Below are positions 14,224 through 23,582 of a stretch of DNA of 53,017 bases, piece after piece. The DNA is from JBFLXN01 sp040755715 [NCBI: Candidatus Edwardsbacteria bacterium] (lineage in GTDB: Bacteria > Edwardsbacteria > AC1 > JBFLXN01), in the NCBI GenBank assembly GCA_040755715.1, contig JBFLXN010000001.1, forward strand, positions 1-53,017. Direction: 5' to 3'. Under the pieces are notes generated by a model. That model made no database searches. It had not been told where the DNA came from and saw only the letters and a program-made list of their open reading frames with translations. Within the stretch, counting starts at the first letter, position 1. The number at the start of each line of letters is the position of its first letter. Both the position numbers and the translations under genes were made by a program.

Positions 14224-15738
14224 TTATACTTCCCACTTACCCACACTCAGCCAGGGATTAAAAATCTCTCTTGAAACTGTCACTCTCTGCTTTCTACCCT
14301 CCATGGCCTTGACATAGGCATCTATTCCAGCAGCAATTAGTGCCTCTTCTAGGAATTCTTTTTCTTCTTCTTTCCAGGAGGAAAAATTTTTTTCAATAAA
14401 ATTTGTTCTGGTTTGGCCATGGACAAAATCAGAATGTTGAATAACGGCACGGAGAAAATTTATTGTTGTTTTGATTCCTAAAATAATGTAATCTGAAAGA
14501 GCAGAGACCATTCTTTGTCGTGCACTTTCGCGGTTTTCTGCCCAGACAATTAATTTAGATAAAATTGGGTCATAATGTGGGCTGACTTCCCAACTGGTGT
14601 AAATCCCTGAATCAACCCTGATACCTAGACCAACTGGTTCTTTCACAAAAAGAATCTTTCCAGGAGACGGAAGAAAATTGTTTTTTGGGTCTTCTGCATA
14701 AATGCGGCATTCAATGGCATGGCCTCTTTGCTTTAATTCATTTTCCTTGATAGAAAGTTTTTCTCCTGCTGCTATTTTAATCTGTTGTTTTACTAAATCA
14801 ACACCTGTGACAGATTCTGTCACGGGGTGTTCTACCTGAATACGGGCGTTTACTTCCAGAAAATAAAAATTGCCGTTTTTGTCCAGGAGAAATTCTACTG
14901 TTCCGGCATTATTGTAATTAGCCGTTTTGATAACCTTAACTGCAGTCTCACCCATCTTCTCGCGCAATTCATCGTTAAGAGCGGTTGAAGGTGATTCTTC
15001 AATAATCTTCTGATGGCGACGTTGAATAGAACATTCTCTTTCAAAGAGGTGAATCGCATTTCCGTAATTATCGGCTAGAACTTGAAATTCTATATGACGG
15101 GGCTCTTCTAAGTATTTTTCCAGATAGACGGAATCATCGCCGAAAGCTGATTTTGCCTCCCGCATTCCTGCCGCTATTGAAGCTTCTAATTCACTCTCAG
15201 AATTAATGAGTCGCATTCCTTTCCCCCCCCCACCACCAGAGGCTTTTAACAATACTGGATAGCCAATTTTCTTCGCCTCTTCTTTAAACTCTGACGAGTC
15301 TTTACTGCTTTTTTTCATTCCAGGGATAATTGGAATCTTTGCTTTAGTCATTGTTTGTCTGGATTCAACCTTATCCCCTACCAGACGAAGAGCTTCTGAA
15401 TTTGGGCCAATGAAGACAATTTTAGCTTCTTCGCAGGCTTTGGCGAAAATATGATTCTCTGCCAGAAACCCGTAGCCGGGGTGAATTGCTTCTGCCTTGA
15501 ATTTTTTAGTTGTATCAATAATCTTATCAATATTTAGATAACTTTCTAGCGGTGGCGGTGGACCAATACAAACTGCTTCATCAGCCATTTGAACATGAAG
15601 CGAGCTTCTATCTGCGGTAGAATAGAGTGCTACTGTAGGAATACTCATTTCGCGGCAGGCTCGTATAATTCTAACCGCAATTTCACCACGATTGGCAATA
15701 AGAATTTTTTTAAACACTGCGGTTTCTATTCGCACCAC
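14224..15738 (-). CDS. Biotin carboxylase subunit (methylcrotonyl-CoA carboxylase-like)
   Basis: A 504-residue biotin carboxylase. FKKILIANRGEIAVRIIRACREM is the N-terminal domain. The ATP-grasp glycine loop reads KASGGGGGKGMRL. EVNARIQVEHPVTESVTGVDLVKQQI holds the catalytic Glu/Arg residues. It carboxylates biotin on the BCCP using ATP and bicarbonate. The annotated start is GTG and overlaps the crotonase by 13 bp. The GTG at 15717, directly before FKKIL, is an equally good start. Gene order carboxyltransferase, hydratase, biotin carboxylase, BCCP matches liuB-liuC-liuD. Confidence 0.92.
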   Translation of the reverse strand: MVRIETAVFKKILIANRGEIAVRIIRACREMSIPTVALYSTADRSSLHVQMADEAVCIGPPPPLESYLNIDKIIDTTKKFKAEAIHPGYGFLAENHIFAKACEEAKIVFIGPNSEALRLVGDKVESRQTMTKAKIPIIPGMKKSSKDSSEFKEEAKKIGYPVLLKASGGGGGKGMRLINSESELEASIAAGMREAKSAFGDDSVYLEKYLEEPRHIEFQVLADNYGNAIHLFERECSIQRRHQKIIEESPSTALNDELREKMGETAVKVIKTANYNNAGTVEFLLDKNGNFYFLEVNARIQVEHPVTESVTGVDLVKQQIKIAAGEKLSIKENELKQRGHAIECRIYAEDPKNNFLPSPGKILFVKEPVGLGIRVDSGIYTSWEVSPHYDPILSKLIVWAENRESARQRMVSALSDYIILGIKTTINFLRAVIQHSDFVHGQTRTNFIEKNFSSWKEEEKEFLEEALIAAGIDAYVKAMEGRKQRVTVSREIFNPWLSVGKWEV

Positions 15739-16520
15739 TTTGGTTTTCTCTTTTCCAAAAATGCGGTCATTCCTTCCTGGCCTTCATCACTCATTCTCAA
15801 ACCTGCAATTACCTCTGCCGTATATTTTTTTACTTCTTCAAAGTTCATTGCCGGAACTTTCTTCAATAATTCCTTGCAGGTAGCCAAAGCTTCTGGACCG
15901 CTGGACAAGAGTTGATTCACCATCTCATTTACGGACTCATCAAGTTTCTCTAAAGGTATCACCTGATTTATCAATCCAGCTTCCAGTGCCTTCTCTGCTG
16001 AAAGTCTCTCACCAGTGAGAAAAAATTCTCTACATCGTCCTTCTCCAATGCGTCTAATTACATAAGGAGAAATACAGGCTGGCACTACCCCTATTTTTAC
16101 TTCACTAAAACTGAACTGGGCATTACTAGCAGCAATAGCCATATCACATACCGCTACAAAGCCTGTTCCTCCACCGATAGCCGCACCATTAACTCTGGCA
16201 ATGGTTGGCTTTGGTAAAGAATAAATAGTATAAAATAATTCGGCTAAATTTAAAGATTCCTTTAAATTTTCTTCAAAGGTATAGTCTTTTACACGGCGCA
16301 TCCAGTTCAAATCGGCACCGGCACAAAATGATTTCCCTTCACCTGTCAGAATAACTAAGCGAATGTCTTTATTATCAGTTATATGATGAAAAGTTTCTAA
16401 AAGTTCATTAATCATTACATCGTTAAAGGCATTGTGAACTTCAGGTCTATGGAGAATAACTTTTGCTATCGGGATTTCTAAAAGCAGAAGAATTGTTTGA
16501 AACTCTTTTTTATTTCTCAT
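15726..16520 (-). CDS. Methylglutaconyl-CoA hydratase-like crotonase
   Basis: A 264-residue crotonase. The oxyanion-hole motif is FCAGADLNWMRR, then NGAAIGGGTGFVAVCDMAIA and FSEVKIGVVPACISPYVIRRIGEGRCREFFLTGERL. The GGGTGF variant (no first catalytic Glu) and the SEVKIGVVPACISPYV block are those of LiuC/AUH-type hydratases rather than of short-chain enoyl-CoA hydratases. The reaction would hydrate 3-methylglutaconyl-CoA to HMG-CoA. The gene overlaps its upstream phosphoesterase by 4 bp and the carboxylase downstream. Specificity is inferred from motif and context. Confidence 0.85.
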   Translation of the reverse strand: MRNKKEFQTILLLLEIPIAKVILHRPEVHNAFNDVMINELLETFHHITDNKDIRLVILTGEGKSFCAGADLNWMRRVKDYTFEENLKESLNLAELFYTIYSLPKPTIARVNGAAIGGGTGFVAVCDMAIAASNAQFSFSEVKIGVVPACISPYVIRRIGEGRCREFFLTGERLSAEKALEAGLINQVIPLEKLDESVNEMVNQLLSSGPEALATCKELLKKVPAMNFEEVKKYTAEVIAGLRMSDEGQEGMTAFLEKRKPKWCE

Positions 16521-17095
16521 AGTATTTTGTCATAAAAATAAGGGTTGGATTGATTACAGCGATTAACTAAAAAGATTTTTGAAAAAATTATTTTCTTTTG
16601 AAGGAAATCTATAATTTTTACCTCTGTTCTTTTACGATTGCATTCCAAAATAGCGTATGAAGGTGGAAAGCCTTTCTTATCTTCCTTTTTTAGATGTCCC
16701 GGGTTCACCCATAAGACCCCTTCTTCCTCTTTAAGCTCTGGCTTGTGTGTATGGCCGTAGAGTATAACATCTACTTCTCTATTTTTTACGACTTCTTCTG
16801 GTTTAATATCCGAGGGGAAATCATTGGGGTGAGAAGTTGGAGAATGGGTGAGGAGAAAGCGCAAGCCTTCAAATTCCTTGATAACTCTATGCGGTAGGTT
16901 TGATTCAACATAGATAGGTTCATAGACACCGGGAATCTCAATCCATTCAACTGAAGGCTCTTTCAATCCCTCCAAATCGGTTATATCGTCTCCTAAATGA
17001 ATAAATATTTCAACACCTTCCTGATGAAATTTATCTATAACTTTTTTCAGATATTCAATATTACCGTGCGTATCACTAACTACACCAATCTTCAT
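16517..17095 (-). CDS. YfcE/MJ0936-type metallophosphoesterase
   Basis: A 192-residue calcineurin-like phosphoesterase with all metal motifs: SDTHGN (residues 7-12), HLGDD, LTHSPTSHPND and YGHTHKPE, then VNPGHL. Family members hydrolyse phosphodiesters. The physiological substrate here is unknown. The C-terminal 40 residues (IIDFLQKKIIFSKIFLVNRCNQSNPYF) run beyond the usual domain and may be an extension by read-through. It lies between VapC (20-bp overlap) and the crotonase (4-bp overlap), inside the carboxylase operon. Confidence 0.85.
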   Translation of the reverse strand: MKIGVVSDTHGNIEYLKKVIDKFHQEGVEIFIHLGDDITDLEGLKEPSVEWIEIPGVYEPIYVESNLPHRVIKEFEGLRFLLTHSPTSHPNDFPSDIKPEEVVKNREVDVILYGHTHKPELKEEEGVLWVNPGHLKKEDKKGFPPSYAILECNRKRTEVKIIDFLQKKIIFSKIFLVNRCNQSNPYFYDKIL

Positions 17096-17477
17096 ATTCT
17101 TTGTTTAGAATTCTCAGGTCTTTTATGGAATAATGTTTAGCATTGTAAGTAACCAGTATTAGATCATTGAGAATACAAGTAGCAGCTATTATTGCGTCAA
17201 CGAAATCAAAAATAATTCCCTTGGTTTTATATTTACGAATATATTCTCCAGTTAAATTGGCGACATTTCTATCTACCTTACATACTTTGAGATTGTTTAG
17301 TAGTAAATTCGTTGCTTCTTCCTCTCCTGCTTTTACACCCACTTGAACTTCTATAATTGAGACAGCAGAACAATAAGGTATCCCTTCTTGACTTAATTTC
17401 TCCACAAGTTCTATCGTTTCTTTTTTATTTCTCAGACACCAGATCAAGACATCTGAATCTAGGAGATATTTAGGCAT
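17076..17477 (-). CDS. vapC: PIN-domain toxin VapC
   Basis: A 133-residue PIN ribonuclease. The conserved acidic residues are in YLLDSDVLIWCLR (first Asp), SIIEVQVG (Glu) and DFVDAIIAATCILNDLILVTYNAKHY (third and fourth acidic positions). VapC toxins cleave tRNA or rRNA. It overlaps the VapB gene by 8 bp upstream and the phosphoesterase downstream by 20 bp. Confidence 0.85.
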   Translation of the reverse strand: MPKYLLDSDVLIWCLRNKKETIELVEKLSQEGIPYCSAVSIIEVQVGVKAGEEEATNLLLNNLKVCKVDRNVANLTGEYIRKYKTKGIIFDFVDAIIAATCILNDLILVTYNAKHYSIKDLRILNKEYEDWCS

Positions 17478-17748
17478 TGAGCAATTTTTCTATTCTTTTG
17501 TTAGCTGAACTGCGAATTTTTTTTAGGTACCGGTTTAGGCCTCTTTGGTTCTTTAGCGTGGGATGATTTTTGTCACTCCAGCTTCCCTTTGTTCTATTTA
17601 GGGCTTGTAAGAATTTCATTCTTTCTAACTTTTCCTTTGTCGCCTCAACTACGAAACTACTTCTCTTTCCTTTACCCACTATTTTCTTTATTTCTTCAAG
17701 TAAATCTTCAGGAAAGAGGATATTAGTTCTTATACTATGTGCCACCAT
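17470..17748 (-). CDS. vapB: VapB-like ribbon-helix-helix antitoxin
   Basis: A 92-residue protein: SIRTNILFPEDLLEEIKKIVGKGKRSSFVVEATKEKL at the N-terminus is a ribbon-helix-helix DNA-binding module. The basic tail (RYLKKIRSSANKRIEKLL) should wrap the toxin. It has its own near-consensus promoter 38 bp upstream, so the pair is inserted as an independent unit in the metabolic operon. Confidence 0.75.
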   Translation of the reverse strand: MVAHSIRTNILFPEDLLEEIKKIVGKGKRSSFVVEATKEKLERMKFLQALNRTKGSWSDKNHPTLKNQRGLNRYLKKIRSSANKRIEKLLNA

Positions 17749-17785
17749 ATTTTAAAAGCTCCAATTTCATTTTATCCACATAATT

Positions 17786-17814
17786 ATTATACATAAATGG
17801 TATGCATTTGTCAA
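17786..17814 (-). promoter_or_regulatory. Consensus sigma70 promoter of vapBC
   Basis: Minus strand TTGACA (17809-17814), 17-nt spacer, TATAAT (17786-17791). This is a perfect match to the consensus, facing vapB. Confidence 0.85.
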
Positions 17815-17820
17815 CAAATT

Positions 17821-19428
17821 TCACATCCTAAACACTCCAAATCTATGGTCAGGGATTGGTGCATTCAAAGACATGGCGATAGCCAAGCCCAGAGCGGTTC
17901 GGGTTTCTAATGGCTCCACAATACCATCATCCCAGAGTCTTGCCGTAGAATAATAGGCAGAAGATTCCTCTTCGTATTTTGCTAGAGTCGGTGCCTTAAA
18001 TTTTTCCTGTTCTTCTTCTGTCATTGTTTCACCCTTTTTCCTTAGTGCTTCCATTTTGACCTGTAGCAAAGTGCTCGCCGCTTGTTCACCTCCCATCACA
18101 CAGATTTTGGCATTTGGCCACATCCAAAGAAGTCGTGGTCTGTATGCCCTTCCACACATCGCATAATTACCCGCACCATAAGAGCCTCCGATAATCACGG
18201 TGAACTTGGGCACATCAGCATTTGCCACCGCATGAACCATCTTTGCCCCATCTTTGGCAATGCCTCCGTGTTCATACTGTTTACCGACGATGAAGCCTGT
18301 AATATTTTGTAAGAAAACGAGGGGTATCTTTCTCACGGCACATAGAGAAATAAAGTGAGCACCCTTTTGGGCAGACTCTGAAAACAGAACTCCATTGTTT
18401 GCCAATATCCCTGCTGGATAGCCCATAATTTTGGCAAAGCCACAGACTAAAGTTACTCCGTATAACTCTTTAAATTCGTGGAATTCACTGTTATCAACAA
18501 TTCGGGCAATAATTTCTCGCATATCAAAAGACTTTTTCAAATCCTTTGGAATAATACCGTAAATTTCTTCAGAGTCATAATATGGTTCTTTTGGTTCAGA
18601 AACATCCAGTTCAAATTTCTGTGGCTTTGACAAATTTTGCAAGATATTTCTGCAAATTTCAATGGCGTGTTCGTCGTTAAGTGCGTAGTGGTCAGAGACC
18701 CCGGAAATTCGGCAATGCACATCCGCCCCCCCCAATTGCTCTGCGGTTACTTCTTCACCAGTAGCCGCTTTAACCAGCGGTGGTCCACCAATGTAGATTG
18801 TTCCCTGTCCTTTGACGATAATGGTCTCATCGCTCATCGCTGGCACATAGGCTCCGCCAGCGGTGCAAAAGCCCAACACCACTGAGATCTGAGGAATATT
18901 GAGAGCTGAAAATCTTGCTTGATTATAAAAAATCTTCCCAAAATGGTCTTTATCTGGAAATGTGCCAGACTGCATAGGAAGAAAGATACCACCAGAATCA
19001 ACAAGATAGACACAAGGTAGACGATTTTCCAAAGCAATTTCTTGAGCTCTCACATGTTTCTTGATTGTCTCCGGGAAATAGGTGCCACCTTTAACGGTAG
19101 CGTCGTTAGCCACAACCAAAACCTCTCTACCATGAACAACTCCAACGCCGGTAATGATGCCAGCGCAAGGCGCTTCGTTATTATGCAAGTCATAAGCGGC
19201 TAATGGACTAAATTCCAAAAATGGGGTGTTTTTGTCAAATAAAAGGTTTAATCTCTCCCGAACCAGCAATTTCCCACGAGCTTTGTGTCTTTCAATTTGG
19301 TCTGTTGGACCACCGGCTTTTACTTTAGTAAGTCGCTCTTTAAATTCATCAACCACTCGTTTCAATGCAGTTTTATTCTCTTGAAATTCCTTTGATTTGA
19401 CATCAATCTTTGATTCAATGCGATACAT
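17821..19428 (-). CDS. Acyl-CoA carboxyltransferase, methylcrotonyl-CoA carboxylase beta-like
   Basis: A 535-residue carboxyltransferase. [35 protein letters not shown] and [51 protein letters not shown] are blocks characteristic of MCC beta/LiuB. The C-terminal half has [30 protein letters not shown] and [15 protein letters not shown]. It transfers CO2 from biotin to 3-methylcrotonyl-CoA. It heads the carboxylase set; VapBC and a phosphoesterase separate it from the hydratase. Confidence 0.92.
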   Translation of the reverse strand: MYRIESKIDVKSKEFQENKTALKRVVDEFKERLTKVKAGGPTDQIERHKARGKLLVRERLNLLFDKNTPFLEFSPLAAYDLHNNEAPCAGIITGVGVVHGREVLVVANDATVKGGTYFPETIKKHVRAQEIALENRLPCVYLVDSGGIFLPMQSGTFPDKDHFGKIFYNQARFSALNIPQISVVLGFCTAGGAYVPAMSDETIIVKGQGTIYIGGPPLVKAATGEEVTAEQLGGADVHCRISGVSDHYALNDEHAIEICRNILQNLSKPQKFELDVSEPKEPYYDSEEIYGIIPKDLKKSFDMREIIARIVDNSEFHEFKELYGVTLVCGFAKIMGYPAGILANNGVLFSESAQKGAHFISLCAVRKIPLVFLQNITGFIVGKQYEHGGIAKDGAKMVHAVANADVPKFTVIIGGSYGAGNYAMCGRAYRPRLLWMWPNAKICVMGGEQAASTLLQVKMEALRKKGETMTEEEQEKFKAPTLAKYEEESSAYYSTARLWDDGIVEPLETRTALGLAIAMSLNAPIPDHRFGVFRM

Positions 19429-19443
19429 AGATTTGCTCCTTGT

Positions 19444-20277
19444 TCACTTAAACCACTGCCCTCCAGTAAAAGCCAAAATAGAAGCAAGGCGAATAATCCT
19501 TACGAGTTCAGCCACATTCTTTGGCTTAAATTTGACAGTCCGACCACTCGTTCGTTCTATTCCAGGAATTAAAGTCACCAGGTCAGTTCTGAGTGTGTCC
19601 ATCAATTGCAGTTCCAATTCCAACGGTGGCGAGATTTTAAAAATGGGAGTCTTTTTTGCCTTAAGAACGGCGAGTTTTGCTTTCTCTCTCAATTCTTCTT
19701 CAATATCCTTTGGATGTCGGGTTGTAACAGCAAATCTGGAAATACCATATTTGGTGACTACATACTCAACTCCCTCGGGCAAAGTTTGTTGAGTATGTTC
19801 AATAAGTTTAGCATCTCCGGCCACTAACCCTACTGGCACTCCGAAATGTCCAGCGTAAGCGGCATTAATAGTAGTTTCACTCATTTCTTTACCATTGACC
19901 TTAATTGAATATATACTGGATGAAGAAAATGTATGGTCCATTGGAGCTGAAACAGTTCCTGCTTTGGCATGATGCCCGATAAGAAAAACCAGTTCAAATG
20001 TAGAATTAAGACCTTCCATCATTCCATAGGGTCGTGGCACTCCCCTTGTCACAAGGGTTCCCTTCGGTAGTTCTTCAAATAAAATATTGTTCATTTTTCC
20101 GTGAGAATCGCAGACGACAATCTTCTTGACCTCTATCTCAGCGTCCTTTATGCCTTCAATAACGGCGTTGACTTCGTTGGTCATAATTTTGCGGTAGCGT
20201 AGTCCTTCCTTTTCAAAATCCTCCCAGGACATTGTTCCAGCTACGCCTTCCATATCAACGGAAATAAAGAATTTCAC
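19444..20277 (-). CDS. M55-family D-aminopeptidase (DppA-like)
   Basis: A 277-residue zinc peptidase. D8 and E10 in SVDMEG, H59 in CDSHG and H102/H103 in GHHAKAGT match the metal ligands and catalytic His of B. subtilis DppA. These enzymes remove N-terminal D- or L-residues from peptides. It starts 16 nt before the carboxyltransferase gene, consistent with one transcript, and would feed amino acids to the catabolic route. Substrate not predictable from sequence. Confidence 0.88.
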   Translation of the reverse strand: MKFFISVDMEGVAGTMSWEDFEKEGLRYRKIMTNEVNAVIEGIKDAEIEVKKIVVCDSHGKMNNILFEELPKGTLVTRGVPRPYGMMEGLNSTFELVFLIGHHAKAGTVSAPMDHTFSSSSIYSIKVNGKEMSETTINAAYAGHFGVPVGLVAGDAKLIEHTQQTLPEGVEYVVTKYGISRFAVTTRHPKDIEEELREKAKLAVLKAKKTPIFKISPPLELELQLMDTLRTDLVTLIPGIERTSGRTVKFKPKNVAELVRIIRLASILAFTGGQWFK

Positions 20278-20313
20278 GGTTACCTCCTATTGTTAAAAAG
20301 GCAAAGATTAAAA

Positions 20314-20428
20314 TTGAGGTTAAGGTTTAGAGAAGGAAGTAAAAGTCAATGTGCTAGATGGAGAATTTTACGGATTAAACGGAGAAACACCAGATTTTTC
20401 TTAACCTTAACCTCAACCTTAACCTTAT
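20314..20428. repeat. Palindromic spacer of GAGGTTAAGG words
   Basis: ATTGAGGTTAAGGTTTAGAG on the left pairs with CTTAACCTTAACCTCAACC on the right. Non-coding. Confidence 0.55.
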
Positions 20429-20445
20429 CTTTTTTCTAGCTGTAT

Positions 20446-20835
20446 CTATACCAGCACTGCCTTATGTCCGTAGCAGAGAATTCCTGCCTTTCCATCCTCC
20501 TGAATTCGGCGAAATTCTAAACGCGCCTTCTTGCCAATCTCAATTTGGTCAAAATCACAATCAACAATCTGAGTGGTAACTCTAACTCCGCCATCTAACT
20601 CTACGATACCAACAACATAGGGTACCTCATCAGAGAATTGGCTCGGAGCAACACTAATTACGGTGAATGTTACAATCTTACCCTCGTCACTTAAAAAAAC
20701 AGTCTCAAATTCCCTATTCTTACATTTCGCACAAATTAAGCGAGGCGGGAAATAGATTGCGCCACACCTCTTGCATTTCGCCGCTTCAAGGCGATAGCGC
20801 TGTGGGATTTCACGATGATACCTTGCAGGAAACAT
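20446..20835 (-). CDS. DUF35 OB-fold protein (thiolase/HMG-CoA synthase bridge)
   Basis: A 129-residue protein. The rubredoxin-like zinc ribbon is C21, C24, C35, C38; the OB-fold follows (GKIVTFTVISVAPSQF to GIVELDGGVRVTTQIVD). In archaea such a protein holds thiolase and HMG-CoA synthase together and lets the pantetheine of acetoacetyl-CoA pass between them. The three genes are consecutive here: synthase, thiolase, DUF35. Strongly supported by position. Confidence 0.9.
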   Translation of the reverse strand: MFPARYHREIPQRYRLEAAKCKRCGAIYFPPRLICAKCKNREFETVFLSDEGKIVTFTVISVAPSQFSDEVPYVVGIVELDGGVRVTTQIVDCDFDQIEIGKKARLEFRRIQEDGKAGILCYGHKAVLV

Positions 20836-20960
20836 ATTTACCTCCCTTCAAAGTGTTTCGTTCCTTCGTTTGTCGGTTGTGAGGCTCGTTTAGGCTAAGT
20901 CTTTAGGTGTCGTAATTCGTTTCCTTTCACCAAAACAAGACCAAGCAACTGTTTTACTTT

Positions 20961-22121
20961 TTATATTGCCTCTAATATATGCACTACCGTGCTTCCACCC
21001 GTGCCGCCCATATTCTGTGTCAGTCCCCTCTTCGCCTTTTCTACCTGTCTCTTTCCTGCTTCTCCTCTCAATTGTTCCACAATTTCGCATATTTGGGCAA
21101 CCCCGGTGGCACCAACCGGATGTCCCTTAGACTTTAATCCACCACTTACATTAACTGGAATCTTGCCGCCCAAAGAAGTAATCCCGCTTTCTACCGCAGG
21201 TCCGCCTTTCCCTTTTTCTACTAATCCGAGTGCTTCGGTAATGCAGATTTCGGCGATGGTAAAACAATCATGGACTTCAACCAAATCTACATCTTTGGGA
21301 TTGACATTTGCCATCTTGTAGGCAATTTCTGCCGCCTTTATTGTAGCATTAAAAGCAGTGAGGTCTTCTCTGGAATGCAGAGCAATAGTATCTGTAGCGT
21401 GCCCGACGCCAACAATTTTTACCAATGGCTTTTTCTCTGCTATCTTCTTTGCCATTTCCAGTGAGCAGAGAATAACAGCCGCCGCCCCGTCAGTAATCGG
21501 AGAACAGTCAAGGACTCTCAAAGGGTCAGCCACCATTGGTGAACTAAGGACTGCTTCCACTGTAATCTCCGAAGGATATTGGGCGTAAGGATTCATAGAA
21601 CCGTGCTTATGATTCTTCACTGCCACTTTGGCTAACTGTTCTCGCGTAGTGCCAAACTTTTGCATATGTGCCCGAGCAATCATTGCATATAATCCGGGAA
21701 ATGTTACACCTTGGTATGCCTCATATTCCTGGTCCGAGGCAGTAGCTAGAGCGTAGGTGGCACCATCAACAGAAACATCCGTCATCTTTTCCACACCACC
21801 GACTAAGACCACATCATTTATTCCAGAAGCAACTTCTATGAATCCTTGTCTAACAGCTACTCCTCCTGAGGCGCAGGCAGATTCTACTCTGGTGGCCGGA
21901 ATGGGAGCTACACCGAGATAGTCCGCCAAAAGAGAACCCAGATGTTCTTGTCCAATGAAAAGTCCACTGGACATACAGCCGATATACATTGAATCAATAT
22001 GGTCAACACCAGCGTCATCAATGGCTTTTAAGGCAGCCTCTACAAAAATTTGCCGCAGGGATTTCGTCCACAACTCTCCCCACTTAATCATTCCTACACC
22101 AATAATCGCTACTTCACGCAT
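20961..22121 (-). CDS. Acetoacetyl-CoA thiolase (SCP2/archaeal type)
   Basis: A 386-residue thiolase. The nucleophilic Cys is C83 in [20 protein letters not shown] and [10 protein letters not shown] supply the other catalytic positions. [16 protein letters not shown] closes the enzyme. The sequence is of the archaeal acetoacetyl-CoA thiolase type that acts with HMG-CoA synthase and DUF35, rather than FadA. It lies between those two genes. Confidence 0.92.
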   Translation of the reverse strand: MREVAIIGVGMIKWGELWTKSLRQIFVEAALKAIDDAGVDHIDSMYIGCMSSGLFIGQEHLGSLLADYLGVAPIPATRVESACASGGVAVRQGFIEVASGINDVVLVGGVEKMTDVSVDGATYALATASDQEYEAYQGVTFPGLYAMIARAHMQKFGTTREQLAKVAVKNHKHGSMNPYAQYPSEITVEAVLSSPMVADPLRVLDCSPITDGAAAVILCSLEMAKKIAEKKPLVKIVGVGHATDTIALHSREDLTAFNATIKAAEIAYKMANVNPKDVDLVEVHDCFTIAEICITEALGLVEKGKGGPAVESGITSLGGKIPVNVSGGLKSKGHPVGATGVAQICEIVEQLRGEAGKRQVEKAKRGLTQNMGGTGGSTVVHILEAI

Positions 22122-22137
22122 AGTTTCCTCCCTTGTT

Positions 22138-22206
22138 AACAGTAGACAGAAGGCAGAAAGCAGTAAGCAAGCTGCTTTCTGCTTTCTGCTTTCTGCCTTC
22201 TGCTTT
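22138..22206. repeat. Hairpin of CAGAAAGCAG words
   Basis: CAGAAGGCAGAAAGCAG is answered by CTGCTTTCTG, then tandem CTTTCTGCTTTCTGCCTTCTG. Low-complexity palindrome between the synthase and thiolase genes. Confidence 0.6.
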
Positions 22207-22215
22207 TTTCTCCTT

Positions 22216-23262
22216 TCATTCTGCCTTCAAAATTTTTCTGCGGAATTTTGCATAGGTTCCATAGTCAATATATTTCTTATTATTGTCCAGCATCCATCTG
22301 GTCTTCGGGGCTTTGTTGCGAACTTCATCAATTTTCTTGGTCACGGTAAAGATAAACGCATCACTACCAGCACCAGAACCAAAGGAGACTAAAAGAATTT
22401 TGTCGCCTGACTTAGCAATATCCAAGGTAGCGGTTAATCCCATAGGTGAAGAGCCGGAATAAGTATTGCCCAAAGTAGGTGAAAGCCAGCCTGGCTCAAT
22501 TTGCTCCTTAGTAAATCCCAACATCTTGCCGACTGCTTGGGGGAATTTTCCGTTCGGCTGATGAAAAATGACATAATTGAAATCTTGAGGCTTCATCTTT
22601 GCTTTTGCCATGATTCCTTTGGCCGCACCTTGAATGTGTTTGAAATAGGCAGGTTCTCCGGTAAATCTACTGGCATGTCTCGGATAGTGTTCATATTCCC
22701 TTCTCCAAAAATCTGCAGTATCGGTCATATAGGCGTAGGTCTCATTAACTTCCGCAATTAACTTTTCTTTGCCAAAGATAAAGGCGGCGGCGCCAGCAGC
22801 AGCTGAATATTCAAGGGCATCTCCTGGCGCGCCTTGGGATGTATCAGCACCCACTGCCAGTCCATATTTTATTTCGCCTGCTTTAACCAGGCCGAGGCAG
22901 ACGAACATTGCTTCAGTTCCTGCCTTACAGGCAAACTCAAATGAGGCAGAATGAACCTCGGGGGTAGCATTTATTGCCTCAGCCAAAACTGTAGCACTCG
23001 GCTTCACTGCGTAGGGATGAGATTCAGACCCGACATAAGCGGCACCGATTTCTTTTGGGTCTATTTCTGCTCTCTTGAGTGCATTCTTGGTTGCTTCAAC
23101 TGACATCGTGATTGTGTCTTCGTCCAAAGCAGGCACAGCTTTTTCCCGTAACATCAAACCTTTCTTATAACTCTCCGCATCTGCCCCCCAGACCTTAGCA
23201 ATTTCTTCCACTTTTATTCTGTGCCTCGGGATATAGGCACCGTAGCCAACTATTCCAACCAT
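22216..23262 (-). CDS. Hydroxymethylglutaryl-CoA synthase (archaeal type)
   Basis: A 348-residue synthase of the short archaeal/bacterial form. The conserved positions are E80 in [11 protein letters not shown], the nucleophile C112 in FACKAGTEA and H234 in [26 protein letters not shown] and [11 protein letters not shown] end the catalytic core. It condenses acetyl-CoA and acetoacetyl-CoA to HMG-CoA. With thiolase and DUF35 directly downstream, it forms the channelling complex known from methanogens. It may serve the mevalonate route or link to the leucine-derived HMG-CoA; no HMG-CoA reductase or lyase is in the window. Confidence 0.93.
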   Translation of the reverse strand: MVGIVGYGAYIPRHRIKVEEIAKVWGADAESYKKGLMLREKAVPALDEDTITMSVEATKNALKRAEIDPKEIGAAYVGSESHPYAVKPSATVLAEAINATPEVHSASFEFACKAGTEAMFVCLGLVKAGEIKYGLAVGADTSQGAPGDALEYSAAAGAAAFIFGKEKLIAEVNETYAYMTDTADFWRREYEHYPRHASRFTGEPAYFKHIQGAAKGIMAKAKMKPQDFNYVIFHQPNGKFPQAVGKMLGFTKEQIEPGWLSPTLGNTYSGSSPMGLTATLDIAKSGDKILLVSFGSGAGSDAFIFTVTKKIDEVRNKAPKTRWMLDNNKKYIDYGTYAKFRRKILKAE

Positions 23263-23275
23263 TATGGCACCTCCT

Positions 23276-23540
23276 CAGTGCTTTGTTAAATTTTGGCTCA
23301 AAATCTGCCTGGAAGCCTTCTGGCACAATAATATAAGCCTATGAGGCACTTTTTCTTGTGCTTTTGAGGATGCCCTGAAGCCCCGATTTATCGGGGCTTG
23401 GGCTGTCTTTCTTCCCCCGACTTGTCGGGGGACAAGAGAAGAACAAGCCCAGAAGGCTTAAACGCTTGTCAGTGTTGATTTTCCTTCACTCCGTTCAGGA
23501 TAAATCGTGCCAATTTTAGACAAAATTTTAACAAAGTCGT
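23276..23540. mobile_element. MITE-like element, copy 1 (with 25-bp extra segment)
   Basis: Nearly identical to the reverse complement of 44978-45217. Ends: CTTTGTTAAATTTTGGCTCAAAATC on the left and, inverted, ACTTTGTTAAAATTTTGTCTAAAAT on the right, imperfect terminal inverted repeats. Internal palindromes GCCCCGATTTATCGGGGC and CCCCCGACTTGTCGGGGG. No ORF. It fills the 320-bp gap between the HMG-CoA synthase and nucleotidyltransferase-like genes. This copy has an extra stretch around 23484-23506 absent from copy 2. Confidence 0.85.
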
Positions 23541-23582
23541 GCTCCTGTTGTTTGGTCTGTTCATTTTTTACCACTTTTACTT

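Noticed and set aside
22216-23262. HMG-CoA synthase running in reverse as the end step of leucine degradation
   Set aside because: The forward reaction hydrolyses a thioester, so the reverse is strongly unfavourable; kept only as a remark.
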